Shown here one piece after another: positions 45,550-54,991 of a stretch of 64,000 bases of DNA (within the stretch, counting starts at the first letter, position 1; each line of letters opens with the position of its first letter). The stretch covers positions 494 through 64,493 of the forward strand of contig NZ_LMCQ01000003.1 of the NCBI RefSeq assembly GCF_001424835.1, in the 5' to 3' direction. Source of the DNA: Variovorax sp. Root318D1. Lineage in GTDB: Bacteria > Pseudomonadota > Gammaproteobacteria > Burkholderiales > Burkholderiaceae_C. Under the pieces are notes generated by a model. It had not been told where the DNA came from, did not search any database, and was given only the letters and a program-made list of their open reading frames with translations. The translations under genes were made by a program, and so were the position numbers.

Positions 45550-46617
45550 TCACATCAGCGCCTGGGCCAGTTGCAGCCCGTGGCGCTGCTCCGCATCGTG
45601 CAGCGCACGCGCAATCGACGGATGCAGCCGCACTCCGTTCTTCGATTGCGCATCGCGGCGCTTCAAGCCGCCTTCGCCGGGCAGGCGCACGGGCTTCGCG
45701 GGATCGATAGGTGTGTTGTTGCGGCACTGCGCCGCCACATGGTCCATCTGGCGGAGAAACGCCTCCTTGCCGCCGAAAGCATTCAGGTCGTGCAGCGTGA
45801 TGTGCACCGTCGCACCCCAGCCCTCCGGCGGATCGGCCCGGCCATGGCCCGCGAGGCCGGCTGTCAGCGTCTCCACCAGCAGCGCCATGCCATAGCCCTT
45901 GTGGCCGTGGCTCAAGCCTCCGACCGGCAGCAGCGTGCCGGGCGGCTGGTCGAACAGCACCTGCGGGTCGTTCGACGGCTTGCCGGTGGCGTCGATCAGC
46001 CATTCCTCGGCAAAGGTCTCGCCGGCCGCGCGCTTCCGGTTGCTCATTCCGTTGGTGGTGATGGAAGCCGAAATGTCGACCATCACGCCACCCTGCGACA
46101 GCGGAAAGCCCATCGCCAGCGGATTCGGCGTGAACACGGCCTGCGTTCCGCCGAAGGGCGCGACGCTCGCGGCGTTGGGGTCGGAGCACGCCAGCAGCAT
46201 CAGCATGTCTTCCTGCAGCGCACGCAGCATGTAGACCGCGAGACAGGCGATGTGGTGGCTGCGGCGGATCACGAGCGAGGCGGTGCCGAGCTCGCGCGCG
46301 CGCGGCAGCAGCAGGTCCAGGCCCTGGTCCATGAGCCAGGGACCGGGCAGGCGCTTGCCGTCCCACAGCACGGCGGCCGGGCGGTCCGACAGCACCTCGG
46401 GCGCCCCGTCGCGCGTCATGCCGCCGGATTCGATTTCCTTCACATAGCCGGCCAGCAGCGCGAGCCCGTGGGTGTCGTGGCCCAGCAGGTCGCCTTCAAC
46501 CAGTGTGCGGGCGACGCTGTCCGCCATTGAAGCGGCGAGGCCGGCCTTCTGCAGCAGGGCGCTGCCGTAATCCCTGAGTGCGTCTGCGCTGTAGAGCAGG
46601 GGGGTGTCGTCAGTCAT
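45550..46617 (-). CDS. Ldh-family (malate/L-sulfolactate type) oxidoreductase
   Basis: 355 residues. NAD(P)-dependent dehydrogenase of the malate/L-lactate/ureidoglycolate family with its non-Rossmann cofactor fold. Diagnostic blocks: DLLGHDTHGLALLAGYV near residue 44, RRSHHIACLAVYM near residue 117 with the catalytic His, and HGHKGYGMALLVE near residue 240. It starts 4 bases inside serB, so mfd-serB-this gene form one overlapping run. Substrate (a 2-hydroxy acid) is not determined. Confidence 0.88.
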   Translation of the reverse strand: MTDDTPLLYSADALRDYGSALLQKAGLAASMADSVARTLVEGDLLGHDTHGLALLAGYVKEIESGGMTRDGAPEVLSDRPAAVLWDGKRLPGPWLMDQGLDLLLPRARELGTASLVIRRSHHIACLAVYMLRALQEDMLMLLACSDPNAASVAPFGGTQAVFTPNPLAMGFPLSQGGVMVDISASITTNGMSNRKRAAGETFAEEWLIDATGKPSNDPQVLFDQPPGTLLPVGGLSHGHKGYGMALLVETLTAGLAGHGRADPPEGWGATVHITLHDLNAFGGKEAFLRQMDHVAAQCRNNTPIDPAKPVRLPGEGGLKRRDAQSKNGVRLHPSIARALHDAEQRHGLQLAQALM

Positions 46618-47324
46618 TTCAAAATCTCCAGCAAGCGGTCGAGGCCGCCTTCGTTGATGGCCACCATGGCCTGTTCGCGCACCTTGGGCTTGGCGTGGTA
46701 GGCCACGGAGAGGCCGGCTTCGCCCATCATCGGCAGGTCGTTGGCGCCGTCGCCCACGGCAATGGTCTCTTGCGGCGAAATGCCCATGAGCGATGCGACT
46801 TCGAGCAGCGTGCGGCGCTTCTCGGCGCCATCGCAGATGTCGCCCCAGCTTTGCTGCACCAACTGGCCGGTGAGCTGGCCATCGGCCTCGTCGAGCAGGT
46901 TCGAGCGCGCGAAGTCGATGCCCAGGCGGTCTTTCACGCGGTTGGCAAAAAACGTGAAGCCGCCCGACACCAGAAGCACCTTGAGCCCCGCCGCCTTGCA
47001 GGCCGCCACCAATTCGGCCGCGCCCGGATTGAGCTTCAGCCGTTCGTCGTACACCTGCTGCAGCGCCTCGACCGGCACGCCTTTCAGCAGCGCCACGCGG
47101 CGGCGCAGGCTTTCCTTGAAGTCCTTGATCTCGCCGCGCATCGTGGCTTCGGTGATGGCGGCCACCTCGGCCTTCTTGCCGACGGCATCGGCGATCTCGT
47201 CGATGCATTCGATGTTGATCAGGGTCGAGTCCATGTCGAACGCGATCAGCTTGAAGTCGGCGAGCGCCAGCGGCGCCTTCACGCGCTGGACGACGAGACC
47301 GGGAGAAATTTCTGTAGCGCTCAT
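46614..47324 (-). CDS. serB: Phosphoserine phosphatase
   Basis: HAD-family enzyme releasing serine from phosphoserine, the last step of serine synthesis. 236 residues. HAD motif I FDMDSTLINIECIDEIAD near residue 29, motif II LVSGGFTFFANR near residue 115, and motif III/IV AVGDGANDLPMM near residue 195. The N terminus lacks the ACT domain of longer SerB forms. It overlaps mfd upstream and the Ldh-family gene downstream by 4 bases each. Confidence 0.96.
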   Translation of the reverse strand: MSATEISPGLVVQRVKAPLALADFKLIAFDMDSTLINIECIDEIADAVGKKAEVAAITEATMRGEIKDFKESLRRRVALLKGVPVEALQQVYDERLKLNPGAAELVAACKAAGLKVLLVSGGFTFFANRVKDRLGIDFARSNLLDEADGQLTGQLVQQSWGDICDGAEKRRTLLEVASLMGISPQETIAVGDGANDLPMMGEAGLSVAYHAKPKVREQAMVAINEGGLDRLLEILK

Positions 47325-50300
47325 GCGGGGACGGGTTCCTTGACGATCGGTTGGCCGAGGCTGCGCAGCACGTCGCGCACCATCTGTGCGCGCTCCTTCG
47401 GTTCCTTGAGTTCGCGCTCGATGCGCAGCTTCTCGTTGCCGGCGAGCTTGATGTGCTTGTTCTTCTGGATCAGATGGATGATGGCCATGGAATCGACAGG
47501 CGGATCCTTCTTGAACGTGATGTGGATCACGCCCGGGGCCGCATCGACCTTGACCACGCCATAGGGCCGCGCCAGCACGCGCAGGCGGTGCGTGTCGATG
47601 AGCGTCTGCGCCTGCGGCGGCAGCTTGCCGAAGCGGTCGACGATCTCTTCCAGCAGCGTGTCGATCTGGTCGGGCGTCTTCGCAGTGGCCAGCTTCTTGT
47701 AGAACGACAGGCGCAGGTGCACGTCGCCGCAGTAGTCGTCGGGCAGCAGGGCGGGGGCATGCAGGTTGATTTCGGTCGTGACCGACAGCGGCGCGAGCAG
47801 GTCGGGCTCCTGCCCGGCCTTGAGCGCGCGCACGGCCTCGCTCAGCATCTCGTTGTAGAGCTGGAAGCCGATCTCCATCATGTTGCCGCTCTGGTTCTCG
47901 CCCAGCACTTCGCCGGTGCCGCGAATTTCCAGGTCATGCATCGCGAGGTAGAAACCAGAGCCCAGCTCTTCCATCTGCTGGATGGCGTCGAGCCGCTGGG
48001 CCGCCTGCTTGGTCAAGCCTTCGGTGTCCGGCACCATCAGGTAGGCATAGGCTTGGTGGTGCGATCGCCCGACGCGGCCGCGCAGCTGGTGCAGCTGCGC
48101 CAGGCCGAACTTGTCGGCGCGGCTCATCACGATGGTGTTGGCGGTGGGCACGTCGATGCCGGTCTCGATGATGGTCGAGCACAGGAGCAGGTTGTAGCGT
48201 TGCGCGACGAAGTCGCGCATCACGCGTTCCAGCTCGCGTTCAGGCATCTGGCCGTGGGCGACGGCAATGCGGGCCTCGGGCAATATCTCCTCGAGTTTCT
48301 GGCGCCGGTTCTCGATGGTCTCGACCTCGTTGTGCAGGAAGTACACCTGCCCGCCGCGCTTCAGTTCGCGCAGGACGGCTTCGCGGATCACGCCGGTGCC
48401 TTCATTGCGCACGAAGGTCTTGATGGCCAGGCGCCGCTGCGGCGCGGTGGCAATCACGCTCAGGTCGCGCAGGCCTTCGAGCGCCATGCCCAGCGTGCGC
48501 GGAATGGGCGTGGCCGTGAGCGTGAGCACGTCGACCTCGGCGCGCATCGCCTTCATCGCCTCCTTGTGGCGCACGCCGAAGCGATGCTCCTCGTCGATGA
48601 TGAGCAGGCCCAGGTTCTTGAACTTGATCGACGGCGACAACAGCTTGTGTGTGCCCACCACGATGTCGACCGTGCCTTCGGCCAGGCCCTTGGCGGCCGC
48701 GGTGATTTCCTTGGCCGAACGGAAGCGGCTCATTTCGGCCACCTTGACCGGCCACTTGGCGAAGCGGTCGACCAGCGTCTGGTAGTGCTGCTCGGCCAGC
48801 AACGTGGTGGGCGCGAGGAAGGCCACCTGCTTGCCGCCCGTGATCGCGATGAAGGCGGCGCGCAGGGCGACCTCGGTCTTGCCGAAGCCCACGTCGCCGC
48901 AGACCAGCCGGTCCATCGGCTGCGGCGAGATCATGTCCTGCACCACGGCGTGAATCGCGGCCTTCTGGTCGGCCGTTTCCTGGAAGCCGAAGTCGTTGGC
49001 GAACACCTCGTAGTCGGCGGCCGAAAAGCGGAACGCATGGCCCTGGCGCGCGGCGCGGCGAGCGTAGATGTTGAGCAGTTCGGCGGCCGAGTCGCGCACC
49101 TGTTCGGCCGCCTTGCGCTTGGCTTTTTCCCACTGGCCGGAGCCCAGCTTGTGCAGCGGCGCCTCGTCGGCGCTGACGCCGGTGTAGCGGCTGATCTGGT
49201 GCAGCTGCGAAACGGGCACGTAGAGCGTAGCCTTGTCTGCGTACTCCAGGTGCAGCATTTCCTGCAGCAGCGGCTTGCCTTCGGCATCGACGCCCTGGCC
49301 CAGGTCCATGTGGATCAGCCCGCGGTAGCGGCCGATGCCGTGCGCGGTGTGGACCACCGGGTCGCCCACGTTCAGCTCCGAAAGGTCCTTGATCAGCGCC
49401 TCGACGTCGCTGACCTGTTCCTGCTTTTTGTTGCGGCGGCGGGTGGTGGGCGCGGTGGCGAAGAGCTCAGTCTCGGTAACAAGGTCGATGCCCTGTTCGC
49501 GCCACGCGAAGCCCGAGGCCAGCGCCGCAGTGGCAATGCCGATCTTTTCGTCGTTCGAGGCCTCGAACTCGGCCAGCGAGTCGAAGGCCGGTGGGCTGAC
49601 GCCGCTGGCGCGCAGGAAGTCGAGCAGGCTCTCGCGCCGGCCTTCGCTTTCGGCAATCAGCAGCACGCGGTGTGGCGTGGCCTTGATGTGGGCCTTGAGG
49701 CCGACCAGCGGGTCCTCGGCGCCGCGCACCACCGCGAAGGGCGGGAGCTTGTCGAATTCGGCGTAGGGCGTGTCGGTGGCGATGTCGCCCCGAATGGCCA
49801 GCTGCGCATGCGGCTTGGCCCGCTGGTAGAACTGCTCGGCATTGAGGAACAGCGCATCGGGCGGCAACGCCGGCCGCTCGGGGTCGCCGCGCACCAAGCG
49901 ATAGCGCTCATTGGTGTCCTGCCAGAAATGCTGGAAGGCGGGTTCGAGATCGCCGTGCAGCACCACGGTGGCATCGGGCCCGAAGTAGTCGAACACCGTG
50001 GCCGTTTCGTCGAAGAACAACGGCAGGTAGTACTCGATGCCGGCGGTGGCGACGCCGTTGCCCATGTCCTTGTAGATGCGGCTCTTGGTCGGGTCGCCCT
50101 CGAGCAGTTCGCGCCAGCGGCTTCGAAAGCGTGCGCGGGCGTCGTCGTCCATCGGGAACTCGCGACCCGGCAGCAGGCGCACCTCGGGCACGGGGTAGAG
50201 GCTGCGCTGGGTGTCAGGGTCGAAGGTGCGGATCGAGTCGATCTCGTCGTCGAACAGGTCGACGCGAAAGGGCACCGGCGAGCCCATGGGAAACAGGTCG

Positions 50301-50803
50301 ATGAGGCCGCCGCGCACCGCGTATTCGCCCGGGCTCACCACCTGCGTCACATGGCTGTAGCCGGCCAGCGTGAGCTGGGCCTTGAGCTTGGATTCCTCGA
50401 GCTTCTGCTTGGCCTTGAAGTGGAAGGTGTAGCCGGCCAGGAAGGCGGGCGGCGCCAGCCGGTAGAGCGCGGTGGTGGCGGGCACCAGCACCACGTCGGC
50501 TTCTTTCTGGCTGATGCGCCAGAGCGTGGCGAGCCGCTCGCTGATCAGGTCCTGGTGCGGGGAAAAGCTGTCGTAGGGCAGCGTTTCCCAATCGGGGAAG
50601 AGGGCGCAGCGCAGGTCCGGCGCGAAGAACGCCATCTCGTCGATCAGGCGCTGGGCGTCGTTGGCGTCTGCCGTGAACACCGCGGTGGCGCGGCCCGCGG
50701 CCTTCTCGCGCATGCCCAGTTGCGCCAGCATCAAGGCATCGGCCGACAAAGGAGGACGCGGCAGCGTGAATCGCTTGCCCGCCGTGAGGTGGGGGAGGTC
50801 CAT
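47321..50803 (-). CDS. mfd: Transcription-repair coupling factor
   Basis: Removes RNA polymerase stalled at DNA lesions and recruits UvrA. 1,160 residues, close to E. coli Mfd (1,148). The N-terminal UvrB-like domain (FFAPDLRCALFPDWETLPYD) is followed by the RNA polymerase interaction domain (VHTAHGIGRYRGL), the translocase with Walker A VCGDVGFGKTEVAL and DEEH box LLIIDEEHRFG, the TRG region, and the C-terminal inhibitory domain. The start at 50803 is chosen from homology; the ribosome site is weak. It is divergent from ispD. Confidence 0.97.
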   Translation of the reverse strand: MDLPHLTAGKRFTLPRPPLSADALMLAQLGMREKAAGRATAVFTADANDAQRLIDEMAFFAPDLRCALFPDWETLPYDSFSPHQDLISERLATLWRISQKEADVVLVPATTALYRLAPPAFLAGYTFHFKAKQKLEESKLKAQLTLAGYSHVTQVVSPGEYAVRGGLIDLFPMGSPVPFRVDLFDDEIDSIRTFDPDTQRSLYPVPEVRLLPGREFPMDDDARARFRSRWRELLEGDPTKSRIYKDMGNGVATAGIEYYLPLFFDETATVFDYFGPDATVVLHGDLEPAFQHFWQDTNERYRLVRGDPERPALPPDALFLNAEQFYQRAKPHAQLAIRGDIATDTPYAEFDKLPPFAVVRGAEDPLVGLKAHIKATPHRVLLIAESEGRRESLLDFLRASGVSPPAFDSLAEFEASNDEKIGIATAALASGFAWREQGIDLVTETELFATAPTTRRRNKKQEQVSDVEALIKDLSELNVGDPVVHTAHGIGRYRGLIHMDLGQGVDAEGKPLLQEMLHLEYADKATLYVPVSQLHQISRYTGVSADEAPLHKLGSGQWEKAKRKAAEQVRDSAAELLNIYARRAARQGHAFRFSAADYEVFANDFGFQETADQKAAIHAVVQDMISPQPMDRLVCGDVGFGKTEVALRAAFIAITGGKQVAFLAPTTLLAEQHYQTLVDRFAKWPVKVAEMSRFRSAKEITAAAKGLAEGTVDIVVGTHKLLSPSIKFKNLGLLIIDEEHRFGVRHKEAMKAMRAEVDVLTLTATPIPRTLGMALEGLRDLSVIATAPQRRLAIKTFVRNEGTGVIREAVLRELKRGGQVYFLHNEVETIENRRQKLEEILPEARIAVAHGQMPERELERVMRDFVAQRYNLLLCSTIIETGIDVPTANTIVMSRADKFGLAQLHQLRGRVGRSHHQAYAYLMVPDTEGLTKQAAQRLDAIQQMEELGSGFYLAMHDLEIRGTGEVLGENQSGNMMEIGFQLYNEMLSEAVRALKAGQEPDLLAPLSVTTEINLHAPALLPDDYCGDVHLRLSFYKKLATAKTPDQIDTLLEEIVDRFGKLPPQAQTLIDTHRLRVLARPYGVVKVDAAPGVIHITFKKDPPVDSMAIIHLIQKNKHIKLAGNEKLRIERELKEPKERAQMVRDVLRSLGQPIVKEPVPA

Positions 50804-50917
50804 GGAACGCTTTGAAAATGCAGAACACCCCGCGCCGCTGGCGAGGGGTGTGAGATGGTCGATTCTAGAATGGCGGCCCCTTGTTCGCTTGCCGGCCGCT
50901 GCCCGGTGCCGGAGCCC

Positions 50918-51631
50918 ATGTCTTCCTCCCGTCTTTTCGTTCTGATTCCTTGCGCCGGCTCCGGCCACCGCGCGGGTGGCGCGCAGCCCAAGCAATACCA
51001 GCGTCTTGCGGGTGCGTCCTTGGTGGCTCACACGGTGGAGGCATTCCGTGCGCTGGCAGGCCGCTTTGCCGGCCTGGCGGTGGTGGTGGCGCCGGACGAC
51101 CGCGACGTGCAGGCGGCGCTGCCGCGCTTTCCGGCTACGGGCGAGTTCCTGCTGCAGGTGGGGGGCGTCACGCGGGCAGCCACGGTGCGCAACGGCCTGG
51201 CGGCGCTGCGGCAGAAAGGGGCCGGGGCGCACGACTGGGTGCTGGTGCACGACGCGGCGCGCTGCCTGGTCACGTCGAGCCAGATCGAGGCGCTGATCGC
51301 GGCCTGCGAACACGACGCCGTCGGCGGCCTGCTGGCCCAACGCCTGGCCGACACGCTCAAGGTGTCGTCCGCCGGTAGCCGGGTGTCGCAGACGCTGCCG
51401 CGCGCCGACAAGTGGCTGGCCCAGACGCCGCAGATGTTTCGCATCGGCATGCTGCTCGATGCGCTGGAGCGCACTGGCGACGCGGTGACGGACGAAGCCG
51501 GCGCCATCGAGGCCATCGGTCTCGCGCCGCTGCTGGTGCCTGGCAGCGCGCAGAATTTCAAAGTGACTTATCCGGAAGACTTTGCGCTGGCCGAAGCGGT
51601 GTTGCTGGGCCGCAAGAAGGCCAGGGCATGA
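50918..51631 (+). CDS. ispD: 2-C-methyl-D-erythritol 4-phosphate cytidylyltransferase
   Basis: Third step of the non-mevalonate isoprenoid pathway, making CDP-methylerythritol. 237 residues. The nucleotide-binding motif IPCAGSGHRAGGAQPKQYQ is at the N terminus; VHDAARCLVTSSQI and QTPQMFRIGML follow, as in IspD. The ATG at 50918 follows GGAG closely. ispF begins 61 bases downstream. Confidence 0.97.
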   Translation: MSSSRLFVLIPCAGSGHRAGGAQPKQYQRLAGASLVAHTVEAFRALAGRFAGLAVVVAPDDRDVQAALPRFPATGEFLLQVGGVTRAATVRNGLAALRQKGAGAHDWVLVHDAARCLVTSSQIEALIAACEHDAVGGLLAQRLADTLKVSSAGSRVSQTLPRADKWLAQTPQMFRIGMLLDALERTGDAVTDEAGAIEAIGLAPLLVPGSAQNFKVTYPEDFALAEAVLLGRKKARA

Positions 51632-51692
51632 GCCCCCGCCCGGCCGTTCCGAAGGGGGCTCGCGCCGCAGTGCGTAGCACGGAGGTTACCCA

Positions 51693-52181
51693 ATGAGCGC
51701 ACCTTTCAACATCCGCGTCGGCGAGGGCTGGGACGTTCACCAACTGGTGGCGGGACGCAAGCTGATCCTGGGCGGTGTCGATGTGCCGCACACCACCGGC
51801 CTCCTGGGCCATTCGGACGCCGACGTGCTGCTGCATGCCATCACCGACGCATTGCTGGGTGCGGCGGGCCTGGGCGACATCGGACGGCATTTTCCCGACA
51901 CCGATGCGCAGTTTCGCGGCGCCGACTCGGCCGTGCTGCTTGGCGAGGCGGCGCGCCGCGTGCGTGCCGCGGGCTGGGAGATCGGCAACGTCGACAGCAC
52001 GGTGATCGCGCAGGCGCCGAAGCTGGCCCCGCACATTCCGGCCATGTGCCAGCGCATTGCAATGGCTCTGGGCCTTGCGCCCGACCAGGTCAACGTGAAG
52101 GCCAAGACGGCCGAAAAGCTTGGCCCGGTCGGCGAAGGCCGCGCAATGGAAGCCCGCGCGGTGGTGCTGCTGCACCGCTGA
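51693..52181 (+). CDS. ispF: 2-C-methyl-D-erythritol 2,4-cyclodiphosphate synthase
   Basis: Cyclises the isoprenoid intermediate to methylerythritol cyclodiphosphate. 162 residues, zinc enzyme. [22 protein letters not shown] gives the metal-binding Asp and His; [21 protein letters not shown] and the C-terminal [24 protein letters not shown] are diagnostic. It is paired with ispD. Its stop is next to the convergent kinase gene. Confidence 0.98.
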   Translation: MSAPFNIRVGEGWDVHQLVAGRKLILGGVDVPHTTGLLGHSDADVLLHAITDALLGAAGLGDIGRHFPDTDAQFRGADSAVLLGEAARRVRAAGWEIGNVDSTVIAQAPKLAPHIPAMCQRIAMALGLAPDQVNVKAKTAEKLGPVGEGRAMEARAVVLLHR

Positions 52182-52182
52182 A

Positions 52183-53655
52183 TCAGGCGCGACGGCCGGG
52201 GGCTTCCATGGGCCTGGGCTCTGGCATGGCGCGCGGCATGCGGATGTGCGCCGCCAGGCCGCGTCCCGGCGTGCTGGTGAGCGCAAAGGTGCCGCCCATA
52301 CGCTCGATGTTCTTGGCCACGATCGACAGGCCAAGGCCGGCGCCGGCGGCCGATGTGCGCGCCACGTCACCCCGGAAGAACGGCTTGGTCAATTGCGAGA
52401 GCAGGGCGGGATCGACGCCCGCCCCGTGGTCGCGCACCTTGATCAGCACCGCGTCGTTGTTGGCCTGGGCCTGGATCACCACGTCGGCCACGCCGGTGGA
52501 GGGCGTCTTGCCGTAGCGCCGCGCGTTTTCCACCAGATTGGAGATCACGCGGGTGAGTTCGACTTCGTCGCCCAGCACGCGAAGGTCGGACGGCACGTCG
52601 ACCCGGATCTTCATTTCTTCGTAATCCTGCACGGCATAGGTGCAGGCATCGACCACGTCGCGAAGCAGCACGGGCTTGGGATCGACATGGTCGGGCCGAG
52701 CGTAGTCGAGGAACTTGTCGATGATGGCGTCGAGCTGGGCGATGTCGGCCGCCATGTGGTCGCGCGCGTCCTCGTCGGCCACGCTCATCTCGGTTTCCAG
52801 CCGCAGGCGCGCCAGCGGGGTGCGCAGGTCGTGCGAGATGCCCGCCAGCATGATGGCGCGGTCCTGCTCGATCTTGGCGAGCTGGTCGGCCATGCGGTTG
52901 AAGCCGATGTTGACCGCGCGGATCTCGTTGGTGCGCGCGCTTTCGTCGAGCCGGTGCGCCTCGTACTCGCCCTCACGCACCTGCATGGTGGCGCGCGACA
53001 GCTGCTTGAGCGGCAGGTTGATGAGCCGGGTGATCAGCGCCGCACCGGCCAGGGACAGGGCCATGGCAGTGCTGAGCCAGACCAGCCACGTGCGGCCACC
53101 CACGCGGCTGAAGCGGGTCGGATCGAGCAGCAGCCAGTAGGCGTCGCTTTCGATGGTGAAGCCGATCCAAAGGCCGGGCTCGTCGTTGACGCGGCTGGCC
53201 ACGGTGGTGCCCTCGCCGAGCTGGTCGATCAGCTCCTCGGTCACGCGCTGGTCGAGCGCGCCGCTGGTGTAGGGCTGGAAGCGATCGTTGGGTTCGCGCG
53301 GCAGGATGCGCACGCCCTCCTGGTCGGCCAGCGTCTTGATCAGCGACACCCGCGTGATCGCGTCGGAATACACCAGCGCGGCGCGCGTGAGGTTCACGAG
53401 CGAGGCGATCTGGTGCGCCGTTTGGATGGCGCGAGGCTCGTACTCGAGTGAGCGAAAGGTCTGCAGCCAGGCGACCGTGCAGCCGACCAGCAACAGCGCG
53501 AGCAGGAAAAACGTGCGCCAGAAAAGGCTGAAGCCGAGCTTCAGGCCCGGTCGCCGGTCACGCTGGCCGGCGCCCTCCAGAGGGCTCGGCATCGTGACCT
53601 GGGCGCCGTCCTCCTGGGCTGGGCTGGGTCTGGCTGAATTCAGGCCGATGGCCAC
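52183..53655 (-). CDS. Sensor histidine kinase (EnvZ/RisS-like)
   Basis: 490 residues. N-terminal membrane helix (LFWRTFFLLALLLVGCTVAW) and a periplasmic domain of about 130 residues are followed by a second helix near residue 180, a HAMP domain, the His-kinase dimerisation helix with the phospho-acceptor in GISHDLRTPLARLRLE, and the ATPase domain (N box NLVENARRYG, GAGVDPA, GAGLGLSIVAKN). It follows its response regulator by 12 bases. The pair fits the EnvZ/OmpR class and specifically the RisA/RisS type of Betaproteobacteria; the signal is unknown. Confidence 0.9.
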   Translation of the reverse strand: MAIGLNSARPSPAQEDGAQVTMPSPLEGAGQRDRRPGLKLGFSLFWRTFFLLALLLVGCTVAWLQTFRSLEYEPRAIQTAHQIASLVNLTRAALVYSDAITRVSLIKTLADQEGVRILPREPNDRFQPYTSGALDQRVTEELIDQLGEGTTVASRVNDEPGLWIGFTIESDAYWLLLDPTRFSRVGGRTWLVWLSTAMALSLAGAALITRLINLPLKQLSRATMQVREGEYEAHRLDESARTNEIRAVNIGFNRMADQLAKIEQDRAIMLAGISHDLRTPLARLRLETEMSVADEDARDHMAADIAQLDAIIDKFLDYARPDHVDPKPVLLRDVVDACTYAVQDYEEMKIRVDVPSDLRVLGDEVELTRVISNLVENARRYGKTPSTGVADVVIQAQANNDAVLIKVRDHGAGVDPALLSQLTKPFFRGDVARTSAAGAGLGLSIVAKNIERMGGTFALTSTPGRGLAAHIRMPRAMPEPRPMEAPGRRA

Positions 53656-53667
53656 CTCGGGATGTCG

Positions 53668-54399
53668 TCAGGCCGTGCCGTCCGGCACGAAGACATAGCC
53701 CACGCCCCACACCGTCTGGATGTAGCGGGGCGCCGCGGCGTCGGCCTCGACCAGCTTGCGCAGGCGCGAGATCTGCACGTCGAGGCTGCGGTCGAAGGGC
53801 TCGAATTCGCGGCCGCGTGCCAGCTGGGCCAGTTTTTCGCGCGAAAGCGGCTGGCGCGGGTGGCGCACCAGCGCTTTCAGCATCGCGAATTCGCCGGTGG
53901 TGAGAGAGAGCTCTTCGCCGTCCTTCTTGAGCGTGCGCGACCCGAGGTCGAAGGCGAACGGACCGAAAGTGACGGTTTCGTTCTCGGTGGAAGGCGCGCC
54001 GGGCGCCTCCAGCGGCGGGCGTCGGCGCAGCACTGCGTGCACGCGCGCCAGCAGTTCGCGGGGGTTGAAGGGCTTGCCAAGGTAGTCGTCGGCGCCGACT
54101 TCGAGACCGACGATGCGGTCGACGTCTTCGCCCTTGGCGGTGAGCATGATGATCGGCGTGCGGTCGTTGGCGGCGCGCAGGCGGCGGCAGACCGAAAGGC
54201 CATCCTCGCCGGGCATCATCAGGTCGAGCACGATCAAATCGACCGTGTCGCGCAACAGGATGCGGTTGAGCGCCTTGCCGTCCTCGGCCACGATCACTTC
54301 GAAACCTTCCTGGGTCAGGTAGCGGCGAAGCAGGTCGCGGATGCGGGCGTCGTCGTCGACGATCACGATCTTGTCGGTGCGAGCGGGAACTTGAGTCAT
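53668..54399 (-). CDS. ompR: OmpR-family response regulator
   Basis: 243 residues. The receiver domain has acidic residues in IVDDDARIRDLL, the phospho-acceptor Asp in IVLDLMMPGEDGL, and the Lys in LTAKGED. The C-terminal winged helix ends DVQISRLRKLVEADAAAPRYIQTVWGVGY-like, in OmpR fashion. It is transcribed ahead of its kinase. In Betaproteobacteria this pair is called RisA/RisS or OmpR/EnvZ; regulon unknown. Confidence 0.92.
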   Translation of the reverse strand: MTQVPARTDKIVIVDDDARIRDLLRRYLTQEGFEVIVAEDGKALNRILLRDTVDLIVLDLMMPGEDGLSVCRRLRAANDRTPIIMLTAKGEDVDRIVGLEVGADDYLGKPFNPRELLARVHAVLRRRPPLEAPGAPSTENETVTFGPFAFDLGSRTLKKDGEELSLTTGEFAMLKALVRHPRQPLSREKLAQLARGREFEPFDRSLDVQISRLRKLVEADAAAPRYIQTVWGVGYVFVPDGTA

Positions 54400-54571
54400 T
54401 TCTACAACGTTGAATTTGTAACAGCGTCGATTCTGAAGGCGTTGAGCCGTCGCTGAGCCAGTTTTACTTATGGTTTGACACTAAGTTACAAAACTTGCGG
54501 TCGCTAGCTGTCTAGCCATCCGCCGTTTGTCCAGCGGTGGCAAAGTCCACTTGTCCTATGACTTCTGCTCA

Positions 54572-54934
54572 ATGAGAACCCTCCTTTCCGCGTTGCCGAT
54601 CCTCGTTGCCTGCAGCTGCGGCTCCACATGGGCCACGGCTGACGAATTCCTCAAGGTTGGGGATTCGCGCCGCAGCGAGGTGCGCGAGGCGGTGGCGGCT
54701 CACCGCGCGGCGCAGCGCGCCGAGATCCGGCGGGAGGAGGCGGCGGCCGGCAGGCGCCTGACGGCCGCCGAACTCTTCGAATTGCGGCAGCAGGTGCGCG
54801 GCCAGTGGACGCCGCCCGGCACACCCCCCAGGGCAATGAATTCGGCAGAATCGCAGCCGGCCGAGCGAATCGCGCCGTCGCCGCCGATGTCGGCGGCCCG
54901 CGCGTTGACCTTGCCCCGCAGCCAGCGCCGCTAA
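54572..54934 (+). CDS. Hypothetical exported protein
   Basis: 120 residues. A signal peptide-like start (MRTLLSALPILVACSCGSTWATA) is followed by a charged helical region (RRSEVREAVAAHRAAQRAEIRREEAAAG) and a Pro-rich tail. No family recognised. The Cys residues in the hydrophobic segment do not form a clear lipobox. It lies between the divergent response regulator and a SIMPL gene, 57 bases upstream of the latter. Confidence 0.55.
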   Translation: MRTLLSALPILVACSCGSTWATADEFLKVGDSRRSEVREAVAAHRAAQRAEIRREEAAAGRRLTAAELFELRQQVRGQWTPPGTPPRAMNSAESQPAERIAPSPPMSAARALTLPRSQRR

Positions 54935-54991
54935 GGCGGCGCGGCGCGCGTTTCTGCGTTTCTTGCATACCAATCCAGGGGGTAACTCGTC

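Noticed and set aside
47351..50815. Long open frame opposite mfd
   Set aside because: mfd has all helicase motifs on the minus strand; the opposite frame has no recognisable motif and is a codon-bias by-product.
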